DNA of 64,000 nucleotides from contig CAJUIL010000019.1 in NCBI GenBank assembly GCA_910586225.1, forward strand, positions 1-64,000, read 5' to 3'. Below are positions 33,153 through 42,136 of the stretch, piece by piece. The notes beneath the pieces are model-generated. The model was not told the DNA's origin, searched no databases, and saw nothing but the letters and a program-made list of their open reading frames with translations. How positions within the stretch are numbered: the stretch's first letter is position 1; each line of letters starts with the position of its first letter. A program made the translations under genes and the position numbers. Origin of the DNA: an uncultured Eubacterium sp. (GTDB taxonomy: Bacteria; Bacillota; Clostridia; Lachnospirales; Lachnospiraceae).

Positions 33153-33181
33153 TTGACAAATACAGGTTACAGTTGTATCCT
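33153..33181 (+). promoter_or_regulatory. Promoter of the second BlaI/M56 module
   Basis: TTGACA (33153-33158), 17 bases, TATCCT (33176-33181). The left operator arm covers the whole spacer, so a bound repressor would block the promoter. Confidence 0.6.
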
Positions 33182-33216
33182 ATAGAAAAGGAACAACTGT
33201 AACCTGTATTTTTTGC
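33159..33216. promoter_or_regulatory. BlaI operator that can also fold as an intrinsic terminator
   Basis: Two perfect 18-bp arms, AATACAGGTTACAGTTGT (33159-33176) and its complement (33193-33210), are 16 bases apart. The left arm holds TACAGTTGTA, a match to the classical BlaI/MecI TACA-N2-TGTA core. The right arm is followed by a run of T (33209-33214), so transcripts reading in from the antitoxin gene would form a terminator hairpin, while transcripts that start at this promoter would carry only the right arm. Confidence 0.75.
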
Positions 33217-33233
33217 GAAAAAGGAGGAGTATG

Positions 33234-33611
33234 ATGTCAGACGCAAAAGAAAAAATAACCGATGCCGAGCTGGAGATCATGCAGGTGCTATGGAAGGCGG
33301 AGGGTCCTGTGACGCTGACGCAGATAAAAGCCGCGCTTTCCGGCCGCAACGGAGATACTACGAAAACTCTGCTTCGCCGTTTGTGTCAAAAGGAAGCTGT
33401 GGCACAGGAAAAGCGGGAGGTATATTATTATCGGCCGTTGGTTGGACAAGAGGAGCTGAGCAGATACCGCATTGATAAGCTGATCGACCGGCTTTACGCT
33501 GGAAGTGCGAAAGCGCTGACGGCCGCACTGGTCAAAAACGAACAGCTGCAGTGGCAGGATTTGGAGGAGCTGCGGGAGATGTTTGACAATATGTGGAAGG
33601 AGGAGAAGTAA
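33234..33611 (+). CDS. blaI: BlaI/MecI-family transcriptional repressor (second copy)
   Basis: This 125-residue repressor has the family start ITDAELEIMQVLWKAEGPVT and a winged-helix core (TKTLLRRLCQKEAVAQEKRE), with the C-terminal dimer region LYAGSAKALTAALV. ATG 33234 was preferred over 33231 because aaggagg spacing is better. Its stop codon directly abuts the ATG of the M56 partner, so the pair is translationally coupled. Its operator differs from that of the first BlaI (124-168), so the two circuits are probably insulated. Confidence 0.93.
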   Translation: MSDAKEKITDAELEIMQVLWKAEGPVTLTQIKAALSGRNGDTTKTLLRRLCQKEAVAQEKREVYYYRPLVGQEELSRYRIDKLIDRLYAGSAKALTAALVKNEQLQWQDLEELREMFDNMWKEEK

Positions 33612-36527
33612 ATGGGGGAGCTTTTTCTGGATATTTTGCAGGTAAGTCTGCTCGGTTCGCTGTCAGCTGCAGCGCTGCTGGTGCTGCGGCGTCCGCTGTG
33701 CAGGCTGGTCGGCCATTCCGTCGTCTATTATTTGTGGCTGCTGGTACTGCTGCGTCTGTGCATTCCGGCAGGCATTACGCTTAAACTGCCGCCTGCGTTT
33801 GCTGCAGGAATGCAGCAGGCAGCTGGAGAAAATCAGGAACAGGCAGCCGGAGAAGGAGGAGTGCAGGCAGCTGGAAAAAATCAGGAGCAGGCAGCCGGAG
33901 AAGGAGGAGTGCAGACAGCTGGAGAAGGAGGAGTGCGGGCAGCCAGAGGAGATGGGGAGCAGGCAGACGGAAAAAATCAGGAGCAGCCAGCCGAAATGGT
34001 CAGCGATGCATTGCAAAAGGATCAAGTACTTTCTAGTGCAAGGCAGGAGCATAGCCCGGAAAATGAAGCAGAACAGGCGGATGCGCGTCGCTACAAAATG
34101 ACGCATCTGCGCAGTGCAGGTGCGTTAATTTGGGGGATTGGCGTACTGGTTTGCTTTGGGTGGTATATCTGGACCGGATTGCGGTTTTCACGCAAGGTGC
34201 GTCAGTCAGCGTCAGAAGCGTCCGCACAGGCGCTTGCTGTTCTGCGGGAACTGGATCCTACAGGGCGCGTAGGTTTGGCGGAGACTTCGATCGTGCGTAC
34301 GCCGATGGTGCTTGGAATTTTACATCCGGTGATTATCCTTCCTTCCTCGATGGGAAGAAAGACACCAGATGGTATGCAGACGCAGGAGGCTGCATACAGT
34401 GATGGAAAGGAAAAACAGGCTGAGTGGGAACAACTGCTTAAGGATATCCTGGCACATGAGCTGATCCATGTAAGACGCGCAGACTTAGTGTATAAATGGC
34501 TGGTTATTGCGGCGGCGAGCCTGCACTGGTTTCATCCGATGATGCGTCGGATACGGAGGGAAATCGATGCCTGCTGCGAGTTATCCTGTGACGAATCGGT
34601 AATACGCGGCATGGATGCCGCAGGCCGCCGTCATTATGGTGAAACGCTGCTTGCTATGGCAGGAGCGCCGTCATCTGGTAAGCTGCTGGCCGCATCTTTA
34701 TGTGAAGAAAAGACGCAGCTAAAGGAGCGGCTGTGTTCGATTGCGGCATATCGAAAAAAAGGCGTTTCGGCAGCCTTGTTTTCGGCCCTGCTTCTGCTTG
34801 CCGCAGGCGGATGCGCATCTGTAGCAAATGTGCAGGCAGATACGGCAGACAATTCCAAAATGCAAACGGAAAATGAAACGCAGACGAAAAAGGAAACACA
34901 AACCCAAAACGATACACAGGTCACAAAGGAAACACAGACTAAAAATAAAACACAAATGGAAAATAAAACGCAAACAGAAAAGCAGGTACAAGCAGCAGGA
35001 CAGGAGCAAGGCAGGGAGCAGTCAGCAGGACAACAGCAAACGACCAGACAGCAGGATGCAGCGGCAGATGATTATTATGCTGTATTAACTGGACAAAAGC
35101 AATTACAATATTATTCGCAGCAGTCAGATCTGGTAAAAACAGTGGATATCGTCCATGTACCGGATCTGTTCAGCCCGTCCAGCGAAAATGCAAAAATAGA
35201 TGGATTTGCTGTTATAGATATGGATGGTGACGGGGAGCAGGAGGTGCTTTTACAGATTACGGACGTAGCCGGAGATATGGGAGGTTATCTGCTCCTGCGC
35301 AGGGAGCAGGGAGAGGTACACGGTTATGATGGAAGCTATAAGACCTTTAATATGCTCAAGGCAGACGGGACGTTTACCTACATTAGCCTTGCAGTGCCGG
35401 ATACCGGGATCGGTTCCGTCCGTTTTCATGATAAAGGCTACAGTATTTTGCCGCTGGCAGACAGCCATACTTCCGAGGACTTTGAAACCGTGACCTATGA
35501 AGTAGGCCAGCAGCAGGCGACGTTAGAAGAATATGAGGATGCAATGGAACGGCAAAAAGAAAAAACAGATGCGCCATGGTATCCGTTTTCAGACGAAATG
35601 ATCCAGAAGCTGTTATTGGGAGACAGCGGAAATGCTGAATACGATGTTCAAAAGGAACCGCAGGCAGAAGAAGAGCAGGAGCTATGCTATGAAAAAGACG
35701 GCAGGCAGTATACACTGGTACCGGATCTTGTAACAGGCGAATATCTATGGGCCAGCGTACTGTCAGAGGGAACGAGTATTAAGGATCGTCATGGGAAACA
35801 AACGGATTATTATTCGCAGGAGCGTTCGTTTGAATCATTAGACGGGAAACGATCGTATTCCGTGCGGCGCTGGGATAATCTGCTTTATTCCGCCGGAGAA
35901 TATCTGATTTTTGAATATGATGGGATGATACATATTTCCAAGCACGAGAATCTGTATCACCCGGTATGCAGCTATCCTATGGGCAGAACCTATGGCATGA
36001 TCACAAAGGTTTTGCATGGATATATGGTTGCGGATGCAAAGTCTTATGAGATCCGGTTTTATAATGAGCAATTTCGGGAAACGCAGGTGAAAACAGGGCT
36101 GCGCGCAGGAGAGAGCGGGCACTATTATGAGAACGGGCTTATGGCCGTCAGAGATATGGATACAGGGCTGATTGGTTTTATGGATGAGCAGGGGACGCTT
36201 GTTATCCCGTGTAAGTATGCGGCAGCCAGTGATTTTTCCAATGGATATGCGTCGGTACTGGTAGATGCTGAGGTGGTGCCATATACAGAAGATGCGGGTA
36301 CTGTGCAGATGTTTTCCGCGAAAGGCGGACAATGGGGCATTCTCGACCGGAAAGGACAGTTTGTACTTCGGCCAAGCGAGCGGTATGCCAATCAAAGCAA
36401 AGGACATCGAGAGGAGAAGTATTATGGAGGTATCCGACGCTTTAGCGCTGTGCGGGAGGATGGAACCGTAGACTTTCTTGCAGCAGACCAGGACGAGCGC
36501 ATACTGGAAACAATAAGCGTGGAGTGA
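33612..36527 (+). CDS. M56-family (BlaR1-like) metallopeptidase with repeat linker and WG-type C-terminal domain
   Basis: This 971-residue sensor-protease pairs with the adjacent BlaI. Membrane segments lie near 8-25, 36-54 and 170-188. Between the second and third is a repeat linker (residues 70-125: seven 8-residue units like AAGENQEQ and AAGEGGVQ). The protease motif HELIH is at 282-286, with CDESVIRGMDAAGRRHYGET near 335. After a further segment (about 385-400) comes a Lys/Thr/Gln-rich spacer (ETQTKKETQTQN), then an extracytoplasmic domain ending in WG-like repeats (MDEQGTLVIPCKYAAASDF, GQWGILDRKGQFVLRP). These differ from the penicillin-binding sensor of BlaR1, so the ligand is unknown. 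Confidence 0.88.
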   Translation: MGELFLDILQVSLLGSLSAAALLVLRRPLCRLVGHSVVYYLWLLVLLRLCIPAGITLKLPPAFAAGMQQAAGENQEQAAGEGGVQAAGKNQEQAAGEGGVQTAGEGGVRAARGDGEQADGKNQEQPAEMVSDALQKDQVLSSARQEHSPENEAEQADARRYKMTHLRSAGALIWGIGVLVCFGWYIWTGLRFSRKVRQSASEASAQALAVLRELDPTGRVGLAETSIVRTPMVLGILHPVIILPSSMGRKTPDGMQTQEAAYSDGKEKQAEWEQLLKDILAHELIHVRRADLVYKWLVIAAASLHWFHPMMRRIRREIDACCELSCDESVIRGMDAAGRRHYGETLLAMAGAPSSGKLLAASLCEEKTQLKERLCSIAAYRKKGVSAALFSALLLLAAGGCASVANVQADTADNSKMQTENETQTKKETQTQNDTQVTKETQTKNKTQMENKTQTEKQVQAAGQEQGREQSAGQQQTTRQQDAAADDYYAVLTGQKQLQYYSQQSDLVKTVDIVHVPDLFSPSSENAKIDGFAVIDMDGDGEQEVLLQITDVAGDMGGYLLLRREQGEVHGYDGSYKTFNMLKADGTFTYISLAVPDTGIGSVRFHDKGYSILPLADSHTSEDFETVTYEVGQQQATLEEYEDAMERQKEKTDAPWYPFSDEMIQKLLLGDSGNAEYDVQKEPQAEEEQELCYEKDGRQYTLVPDLVTGEYLWASVLSEGTSIKDRHGKQTDYYSQERSFESLDGKRSYSVRRWDNLLYSAGEYLIFEYDGMIHISKHENLYHPVCSYPMGRTYGMITKVLHGYMVADAKSYEIRFYNEQFRETQVKTGLRAGESGHYYENGLMAVRDMDTGLIGFMDEQGTLVIPCKYAAASDFSNGYASVLVDAEVVPYTEDAGTVQMFSAKGGQWGILDRKGQFVLRPSERYANQSKGHREEKYYGGIRRFSAVREDGTVDFLAADQDERILETISVE
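33818..33992. repeat. 24-bp coding tandem repeats in the M56 gene
   Basis: About seven units encode AAG(E/K)NQEQ or AAGEGGVQ. Some neighbouring units are nearly identical in DNA (gcagccggagaaggaggagt), so recent slippage is likely and the number may vary between strains. Confidence 0.85.
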
Positions 36528-36545
36528 AAAATCAATTCCTGCGTA

Positions 36546-36574
36546 TTGAACATTCGATGAAAATATGATAAAAT
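36546..36574 (+). promoter_or_regulatory. Promoter of the chemoreceptor gene
   Basis: TTGAAC (36546-36551), 17 bases, TAAAAT (36569-36574), implying a leader of about 260 bases before the ATG at 36840. Confidence 0.6.
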
Positions 36575-36581
36575 TCACACG

Positions 36582-36839
36582 GTTATTCTCGAAAACCAAT
36601 GTCGAAGCATTATATAAGGTACCCGAAAAGGCGGAATGCGTATAGGAGAGTCCGTTCTGGAGAGGATGACGCAGGGGAGCGGCTTCTTATCATGAGCTTT
36701 TGGAAAACAACTGGAGAACAGTAAAAAATAAAAAACTGGGAATGACAAAATCCCATGGCGGCGCAGACTCGTCTGTGCGGGGGCAGGAGAACGGAAATGA
36801 TTTGGCATAAATAATAACATCAGGGAGGAAGCCGTCAGC
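36582..36839 (+). other. Long leader of the chemoreceptor gene
   Basis: About 260 bases without a gene lie between promoter and start codon. A hairpin cgcagac/gtctg(t)gcg is seen near 36763-36780. I cannot match it to a known riboswitch. Confidence 0.3.
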
Positions 36840-38870
36840 ATGAAAGCATTTATGAAAAATCGAAAACTAGCCTCAAAAATCAGTATTCTTACCACGATCA
36901 TCACGTTGGCAGGTATGATTCTTCTTTGGACGATCATAGCGTTCAGTACGGAATCTATGGTGCGGGATGATATTACGGATCAGATGACCAATGCGGTAGA
37001 ATCAAGAGCCGTCATTATAGACGATTATGTGCTGTCTGCGGAAGAATATCTCAAAGCATTCGCGTTAAGCGGCGAGGTGCGTGACCTTTTGGCAGACCCG
37101 GAGGATCCGCAGCTGCTCCAAAAGGCAAGACAGTATACGGTGGATTTTGCAGATGTAAAAGGAATTTTTGAAGGGCTGTATATCGCAGATCCCAATACCT
37201 ATGTCCTGACGCATACAGCTAAAGAGGCGATCGGGATCACGACACGTGAAGGAGAATCACTGGAAACGTTTCAAAAGACGATCCTTGCGCAGCCACAGCT
37301 CAGCAATCTTGGGATCATGCAGTCGCCGGGAACAGGGAACATGGTGATCTCGATGTATTATCCGGTTTTTGACGGGCAGACTTGCATCGGATATGTCGGC
37401 GCTGGGGTATATGCGGACCGTTTGATGGACGCACTTCTGGATCTGGAGCTTAAGGGACTTCCAGACAGCAGGTATGTATTTATGAATGCGGAAACGGGCG
37501 TGTATCTTTACCATGAGGATGATGCGCTGCTAAATACAGAAGTAAAAGACAAAGGACATCTGGAAATCATCCAGCGTGTGCAAAAGGAAGAAAATGATGG
37601 AGCAAAGGCTTATACATACCGGGATGAGAAAGGCAGGGAGCAGATTGCTGTATATAAATATCTGGAGAACCGGGGCTGGATCTTTATGGTTCAGTCAAAC
37701 GCAGCAGAAGCTTACCGTTCGGTAGGAACCGTTCGTGTCTTGATGGGTGCGGCGTGTGCGGGTGTAGCGTTTTTTATTATTCTTGTGACGCTTGCTGTTT
37801 TAAGCAGGACCGGAAAGGATCTGATGATCGTAGAAAGTGCGATTTCTAAGCTGAGTGACTTTGACCTTTCCGCGGATCAAGAGCTGGAGCGGTTTTACGG
37901 CAGAAAAGACGAGATCGGCATGATCGCGGAAGCAGCGCATAATGTGTGCAGTCATCTGCAGGCAGCGATTGAAGATATCGAGAGGATCTTAAGTGAGATC
38001 GCGGAAGGCAATCTGGCTGTGGATGTGGAGAAAAATGAACGTTATTATATCGGCGGCTTGCGGATGCTTACAGGCAGCCTGCAGGCGATACGTTCCAAGC
38101 TTACAAAGGTTATGAACGAGATCACACTTGTATCGCATCAGGTTAACGACGAAGCAGAGCAGGTGCTTTTCAGAGCAGAATCACTTTCGCATGGCGCGGC
38201 GGAGCAGGCGTTGTCTGTAAAGGCGCTTGGAGATGCAGTAAGTAATATTGAGCAGCAGGCGGATTCTACCGCAAAATTTGCAAGTCGGGCGAAGCAGGAA
38301 AATATCCAGACGCATCAGAGAATCGAAACGTGCAGCAACGATATGCTTGCGCTGATGGACGCGATGCGTACGATTGATGAAAAGTCCAAGGAAATTATCA
38401 AGGTGATCCGTACGATTGAGGACATTGCGTCACAGACCAATATTTTGTCATTGAATGCCGCGATTGAAGCAGCGCGCGCAGGGACAGCAGGAAAAGGCTT
38501 TGCGGTCGTGGCAGACGAGGTAAGGATGCTTGCCGGACAGTCTGCGGAAGCAGCCAGAAGCACCGCGCTCTTGATCGGAGAAACAGTAGCAGCAGTAGAA
38601 ACAGGCAGCCAGATATCCGATGTAACGAACCAGGCATTGCAGGAGGTTGTTGCGAGTGCGCGGAATGTATCAGACGCAGTAGCATCGATCTTTGAAGCCG
38701 CGGACGATCAGTCTCATGCGGTAGAACGGATCTCGCAGGAGCTTCAGAGTATTTCGGACGTAGTGCAGAGCAACAGCGATGTTGTAAAGGATTCTGCAGC
38801 AGTTAGTGAAAAAATGTCCGAGCAGGCGGCGATGCTGAAAAGCCAGGTATCCAAATTTGTTACCTCGTAA
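36840..38870 (+). CDS. Methyl-accepting chemotaxis protein
   Basis: This 676-residue transmembrane receptor has a first membrane segment (ISILTTIITLAGMILLWTII), a dCache-like extracellular domain (about 40-295; NLGIMQSPGTGNMVISMYYP, FMNAETGVYLYHEDD, YLENRGWIFMVQSN), a second segment (LMGAACAGVAFFIILVTLAV), a HAMP-like linker and the long cytoplasmic coiled coil. The conserved hairpin tip is at IIKVIRTIEDIASQTNILSL then NAAIEAARAG and GKGFAVVADEVRMLA. No flagellar or che genes adjoin it. ATG 36840 follows a ggagg site. Confidence 0.93.
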   Translation: MKAFMKNRKLASKISILTTIITLAGMILLWTIIAFSTESMVRDDITDQMTNAVESRAVIIDDYVLSAEEYLKAFALSGEVRDLLADPEDPQLLQKARQYTVDFADVKGIFEGLYIADPNTYVLTHTAKEAIGITTREGESLETFQKTILAQPQLSNLGIMQSPGTGNMVISMYYPVFDGQTCIGYVGAGVYADRLMDALLDLELKGLPDSRYVFMNAETGVYLYHEDDALLNTEVKDKGHLEIIQRVQKEENDGAKAYTYRDEKGREQIAVYKYLENRGWIFMVQSNAAEAYRSVGTVRVLMGAACAGVAFFIILVTLAVLSRTGKDLMIVESAISKLSDFDLSADQELERFYGRKDEIGMIAEAAHNVCSHLQAAIEDIERILSEIAEGNLAVDVEKNERYYIGGLRMLTGSLQAIRSKLTKVMNEITLVSHQVNDEAEQVLFRAESLSHGAAEQALSVKALGDAVSNIEQQADSTAKFASRAKQENIQTHQRIETCSNDMLALMDAMRTIDEKSKEIIKVIRTIEDIASQTNILSLNAAIEAARAGTAGKGFAVVADEVRMLAGQSAEAARSTALLIGETVAAVETGSQISDVTNQALQEVVASARNVSDAVASIFEAADDQSHAVERISQELQSISDVVQSNSDVVKDSAAVSEKMSEQAAMLKSQVSKFVTS

Positions 38871-38884
38871 TTCAGAAATAACGC

Positions 38885-38913
38885 TTGACATTTTTAAAAA
38901 ACCTATATATGAT
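38885..38913 (+). promoter_or_regulatory. Promoter of the T-box leader
   Basis: Perfect TTGACA (38885-38890), 17 bases, TATGAT (38908-38913), placing the start near 38920. Confidence 0.8.
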
Positions 38914-38919
38914 AGTAAC

Positions 38920-39224
38920 ACGATCCTAAAGATTTCATATAGAAACAGGTTATGAGAAAGAGGAGTACATCATGACGCCCGTCAGAGAAGGCCGTCCGCT
39001 GGCTGAAAGTCGACCCCGGATACGCGTGATGGAAGGTAGCTTTTGAACCGGGCAGCCAAACGGCAGATACGCTGTCAGTAAGCCGCCCCGTCTCGTCCCC
39101 GTTAAAGGACCTATAGAGGACAGATTTCTTTGTGCTGCGGTAAGCAGCGGCTTTGATCTGTCGAAAAAAGGTGGTACCGCGATTATTCGCCCTTTGCAGC
39201 CTAGGCTGTAGAGGGCGATCTTTT
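38920..39224 (+). ncRNA. T-box riboswitch for valS
   Basis: The leader carries the T-box sequence aaggtggtaccgcg at 39168-39181, whose central bases pair with the free CCA end of uncharged tRNA. An AGTA/GA-motif region at about 38964 and a stem I arm with a candidate GTA valine specifier (39036-39038, in ggaaggtagc) are visible. An intrinsic terminator ends the leader at 39187-39224. Uncharged tRNA-Val should favour the antiterminator and raise valS expression. Confidence 0.93.
39187..39224 (+). terminator. T-box-controlled terminator
   Basis: Stem tcgccctttgcagcc/ggctgtagagggcga with a tiny loop is followed by tctttt; it competes with the antiterminator that includes the T-box. Confidence 0.9.
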
Positions 39225-39286
39225 ATTTTCAGCAAACAATAGCATACAACATACCGTACAATAGAAGCAGAAAGGATGAGGGAAAC

Positions 39287-41950
39287 ATGGCAAAAGAACT
39301 GGCAAAAACATATAATCCAGCCGGACTGGAGGAACGGCTCTATCAAAAATGGGAAAGCAGCGGCTATTTTCACGCAGAACCGGATCAAAGCCGCAAACCG
39401 TTTACGATCGTAATGCCGCCGCCGAATATTACCGGGCAGCTGCATATGGGCCACGCTCTGGATAATACGATGCAGGATATTTTAATACGATATAAAAAGC
39501 TGCAGGGCTACAATACGCTTTGGCAGCCAGGAACGGATCACGCCTCCATCGCAACCGAGGTGCGTGTGATCCAATCATTGAAAGAAAAGGGCATTGATAA
39601 AAATGAGCTTGGCAGAGAAGGTTTCTTGGAAAAAGCGTGGGAATGGAAGGAAGAATATGGCGGGCGGATCATTAAGCAGTTAAAAAAGATCGGCTCGGCT
39701 GCAGACTGGCAGAGAGAACGTTTTACTATGGACGAAGGCTGCTCAGATGCAGTAGAGGAGGTATTTGTCCGCTTATATAACAAGGGATATATTTATAAGG
39801 GGAACCGCATTATTAACTGGTGTCCGGTGTGTAAGACATCCATCTCCGATGCGGAGGTAGAGCACGTTGACCAGAAAGGACATTTCTGGCATATCAAATA
39901 TCCGGTAGCCGGCGAATCAGGCAGGTTTGTAGAGATTGCTACAACGCGTCCGGAAACGATGTTTGGTGATACAGCGGTAGCAGTCAATCCAAACGACGAT
40001 CGTTATCAAGATCTGGTTGGAAAGACGCTGATACTTCCGATCGTGCAAAGGGAGATCCCGGTGATCGCCGACGAATATGTGGATATGGAATTTGGAACCG
40101 GCTGTGTAAAGATTACACCGGCGCATGACCCGAACGACTTTGAAGTCGGAAAACGGCACGACCTGGAGCTGGTCAATGTGATGAACGACGATGCGACGAT
40201 GAATGAAAATGCCGGAAAATATGCCGGAATGGATCGTTATGCGTGCCGGGAAGCACTTGTGCGGGATCTGGACGAAGCAGGGCTGTTGGCGGGCGTCAAA
40301 GACCATGAGCACGCGGTAGGTACGCATGACCGCTGTGGTACGATTGTGGAGCCAATGGCAAAAAAACAGTGGTTTGTGGCAATGAAGGAGCTTGCAAGGC
40401 CAGCGATGGAGGCTGTGAAAAATGGTGATCTGAAATTTGTGCCGGAGCGGTTTGACAAGACGTATATGCATTGGCTGGAGGGTATCCGTGACTGGTGTAT
40501 TTCCAGACAGCTTTGGTGGGGCCATCGGATCCCGGCTTATTATTGCCCGGAGTGTGGGGAAATGGTCGTTGCAAAGGCAAAGAACGCGCCGCATAGGTGT
40601 CCGAAATGCGGACACGAAGGGCTGGAGCAGGATCCGGATACGCTGGATACTTGGTTTTCTTCTGCACTGTGGCCGTTTTCCACACTTGGCTGGCCGCACG
40701 AGTCAGAGGATCTGGACTATTTTTATCCGACGGATGTGCTTGTGACGGGGTATGACATTATTTTCTTCTGGGTCATACGTATGGTATTTTCCGGATATGA
40801 GCAGACAGGCAGGTCGCCGTTCCATACCGTATTGATCCATGGTCTGGTGCGCGACTCCCAAGGGCGCAAGATGAGCAAGTCTCTTGGAAACGGAATCGAT
40901 CCGCTGGAGGTTATTGATAAATACGGCGCAGATGCGCTGCGTCTGACACTGATCACCGGAAATGCGCCTGGCAACGATATGCGTTTCTATTGGGAGCGTG
41001 TTGAAGCGTCCAGAAACTTTGCGAATAAGGTGTGGAACGCGTCGCGATTTATCATGATGAATCTGGAGGGACGGGAGGTTACTCAGCCTGCGCCGCAGGA
41101 CTTGGAGCCGGCAGACCGCTGGATCATTTCCAGTCTGAATACGCTTGCAAAAGATATGACGGAAAATATGGATAAATTTGAGCTTGGCATTGCGGTTTCA
41201 AAGGTGTATGATTTTATATGGGATGAATTTTGCGACTGGTATATTGAAATCGCGAAGCTGCGCACGTATCGGTACGATGAAGCGCCGCAGTCCGCGAACG
41301 CGGCTTTATGGACGCTGCGTACGGTATTAACAGAAGCGTTAAAGCTGCTGCATCCGTTTATGCCGTTTATTACCGAGGAAATCTTCTGTACGCTGCATCC
41401 GCAGGAGGAGTCGATTATGCTCGCCCAATGGCCGGTGTATGAGAAAGAGCGTCATTATGAAGCCGAAGAGGTCATGATGTCCCATGTTAAGGACATTGTA
41501 AGAGCGGTTCGTACCGTGCGCAAGGATATGGATGTGCCGAACAGCAGAAAGTCAAAGCTGTATCTTGTTTCTGGGGACGCGGATATTCGTGCGATTTTTG
41601 AGAATGCCAAGGAAGCATATCAGGGCTTTACGTTTGCGAGCGAGGTATGCATCCAAGCAGACAAGGCAGGCATTGCCGAGGATGCCGTATCCGTAGTGAT
41701 TCCGGGCGCGACAGTGTTTCTTCCATTAGAAGAGCTGGTTGACAGGGAAAAGGAGATCGAACGATTGACAAAGGATAGGGCAAAGCTGCAAAAGGAGCTT
41801 GCGCGGTCAAACGGAATGTTAAGTAATGAAAGATTTTTAAGTAAGGCGCCGCAGGCAAAAATTGATGAGGAGCGGAAAAAATTAGCAGAATACGAGAAAA
41901 TGATGGCCGAGGTAGAGCAGCGTTTGGCTCAGATGCAGGGAAATAATTAA
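39287..41950 (+). CDS. valS: Valyl-tRNA synthetase
   Basis: This 887-residue class I enzyme charges tRNA-Val. The ATP motif appears as PPPNITGQLHMGHALDNT and KMSKS lies at residues 528-532 (GRKMSKSLGNGIDPLEV). The editing domain lies between (ATTRPETMFGDTAV, ITPAHDPNDFEVG); a zinc-type CPECGE/CPKCGH segment precedes WFSSALWPFSTLGWP. The C-terminus has the coiled-coil tRNA-binding arm (DREKEIERLTKDRAKLQKEL). ATG 39287 follows aaaggatgaggg. Control is by the T-box. Confidence 0.98.
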   Translation: MAKELAKTYNPAGLEERLYQKWESSGYFHAEPDQSRKPFTIVMPPPNITGQLHMGHALDNTMQDILIRYKKLQGYNTLWQPGTDHASIATEVRVIQSLKEKGIDKNELGREGFLEKAWEWKEEYGGRIIKQLKKIGSAADWQRERFTMDEGCSDAVEEVFVRLYNKGYIYKGNRIINWCPVCKTSISDAEVEHVDQKGHFWHIKYPVAGESGRFVEIATTRPETMFGDTAVAVNPNDDRYQDLVGKTLILPIVQREIPVIADEYVDMEFGTGCVKITPAHDPNDFEVGKRHDLELVNVMNDDATMNENAGKYAGMDRYACREALVRDLDEAGLLAGVKDHEHAVGTHDRCGTIVEPMAKKQWFVAMKELARPAMEAVKNGDLKFVPERFDKTYMHWLEGIRDWCISRQLWWGHRIPAYYCPECGEMVVAKAKNAPHRCPKCGHEGLEQDPDTLDTWFSSALWPFSTLGWPHESEDLDYFYPTDVLVTGYDIIFFWVIRMVFSGYEQTGRSPFHTVLIHGLVRDSQGRKMSKSLGNGIDPLEVIDKYGADALRLTLITGNAPGNDMRFYWERVEASRNFANKVWNASRFIMMNLEGREVTQPAPQDLEPADRWIISSLNTLAKDMTENMDKFELGIAVSKVYDFIWDEFCDWYIEIAKLRTYRYDEAPQSANAALWTLRTVLTEALKLLHPFMPFITEEIFCTLHPQEESIMLAQWPVYEKERHYEAEEVMMSHVKDIVRAVRTVRKDMDVPNSRKSKLYLVSGDADIRAIFENAKEAYQGFTFASEVCIQADKAGIAEDAVSVVIPGATVFLPLEELVDREKEIERLTKDRAKLQKELARSNGMLSNERFLSKAPQAKIDEERKKLAEYEKMMAEVEQRLAQMQGNN

Positions 41951-41988
41951 AAAAATGCAATTCATTCTTATTTTTCGAAGAATATTTG

Positions 41989-42017
41989 TTGAAGTTTGTC
42001 TCAATTAATGGTAAAAT
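41989..42017 (+). promoter_or_regulatory. Promoter of fapA
   Basis: TTGAAG (41989-41994), 17 bases, TAAAAT (42012-42017). The leader then has a GC-rich hairpin at about 42067-42108 with paired blocks cag/ctg, cggg/cccg and gcc/ggc. Confidence 0.6.
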
Positions 42018-42136
42018 TAAAAGAAATATACCATGTATTTCAGATGGTTGATGAATAAAGGTAAGTTCAGACGGGTTTGCCCGGCTTCGGCGCAGGCCCG
42101 GACTGTTACGAATTAAGAGTGAAGGGTGGTAAGGTC

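Noticed and set aside
36575..36839. Glycine or c-di-GMP riboswitch before the chemoreceptor
   Set aside because: The phrase ctggagagg resembles a glycine aptamer edge, but the required downstream blocks are absent.
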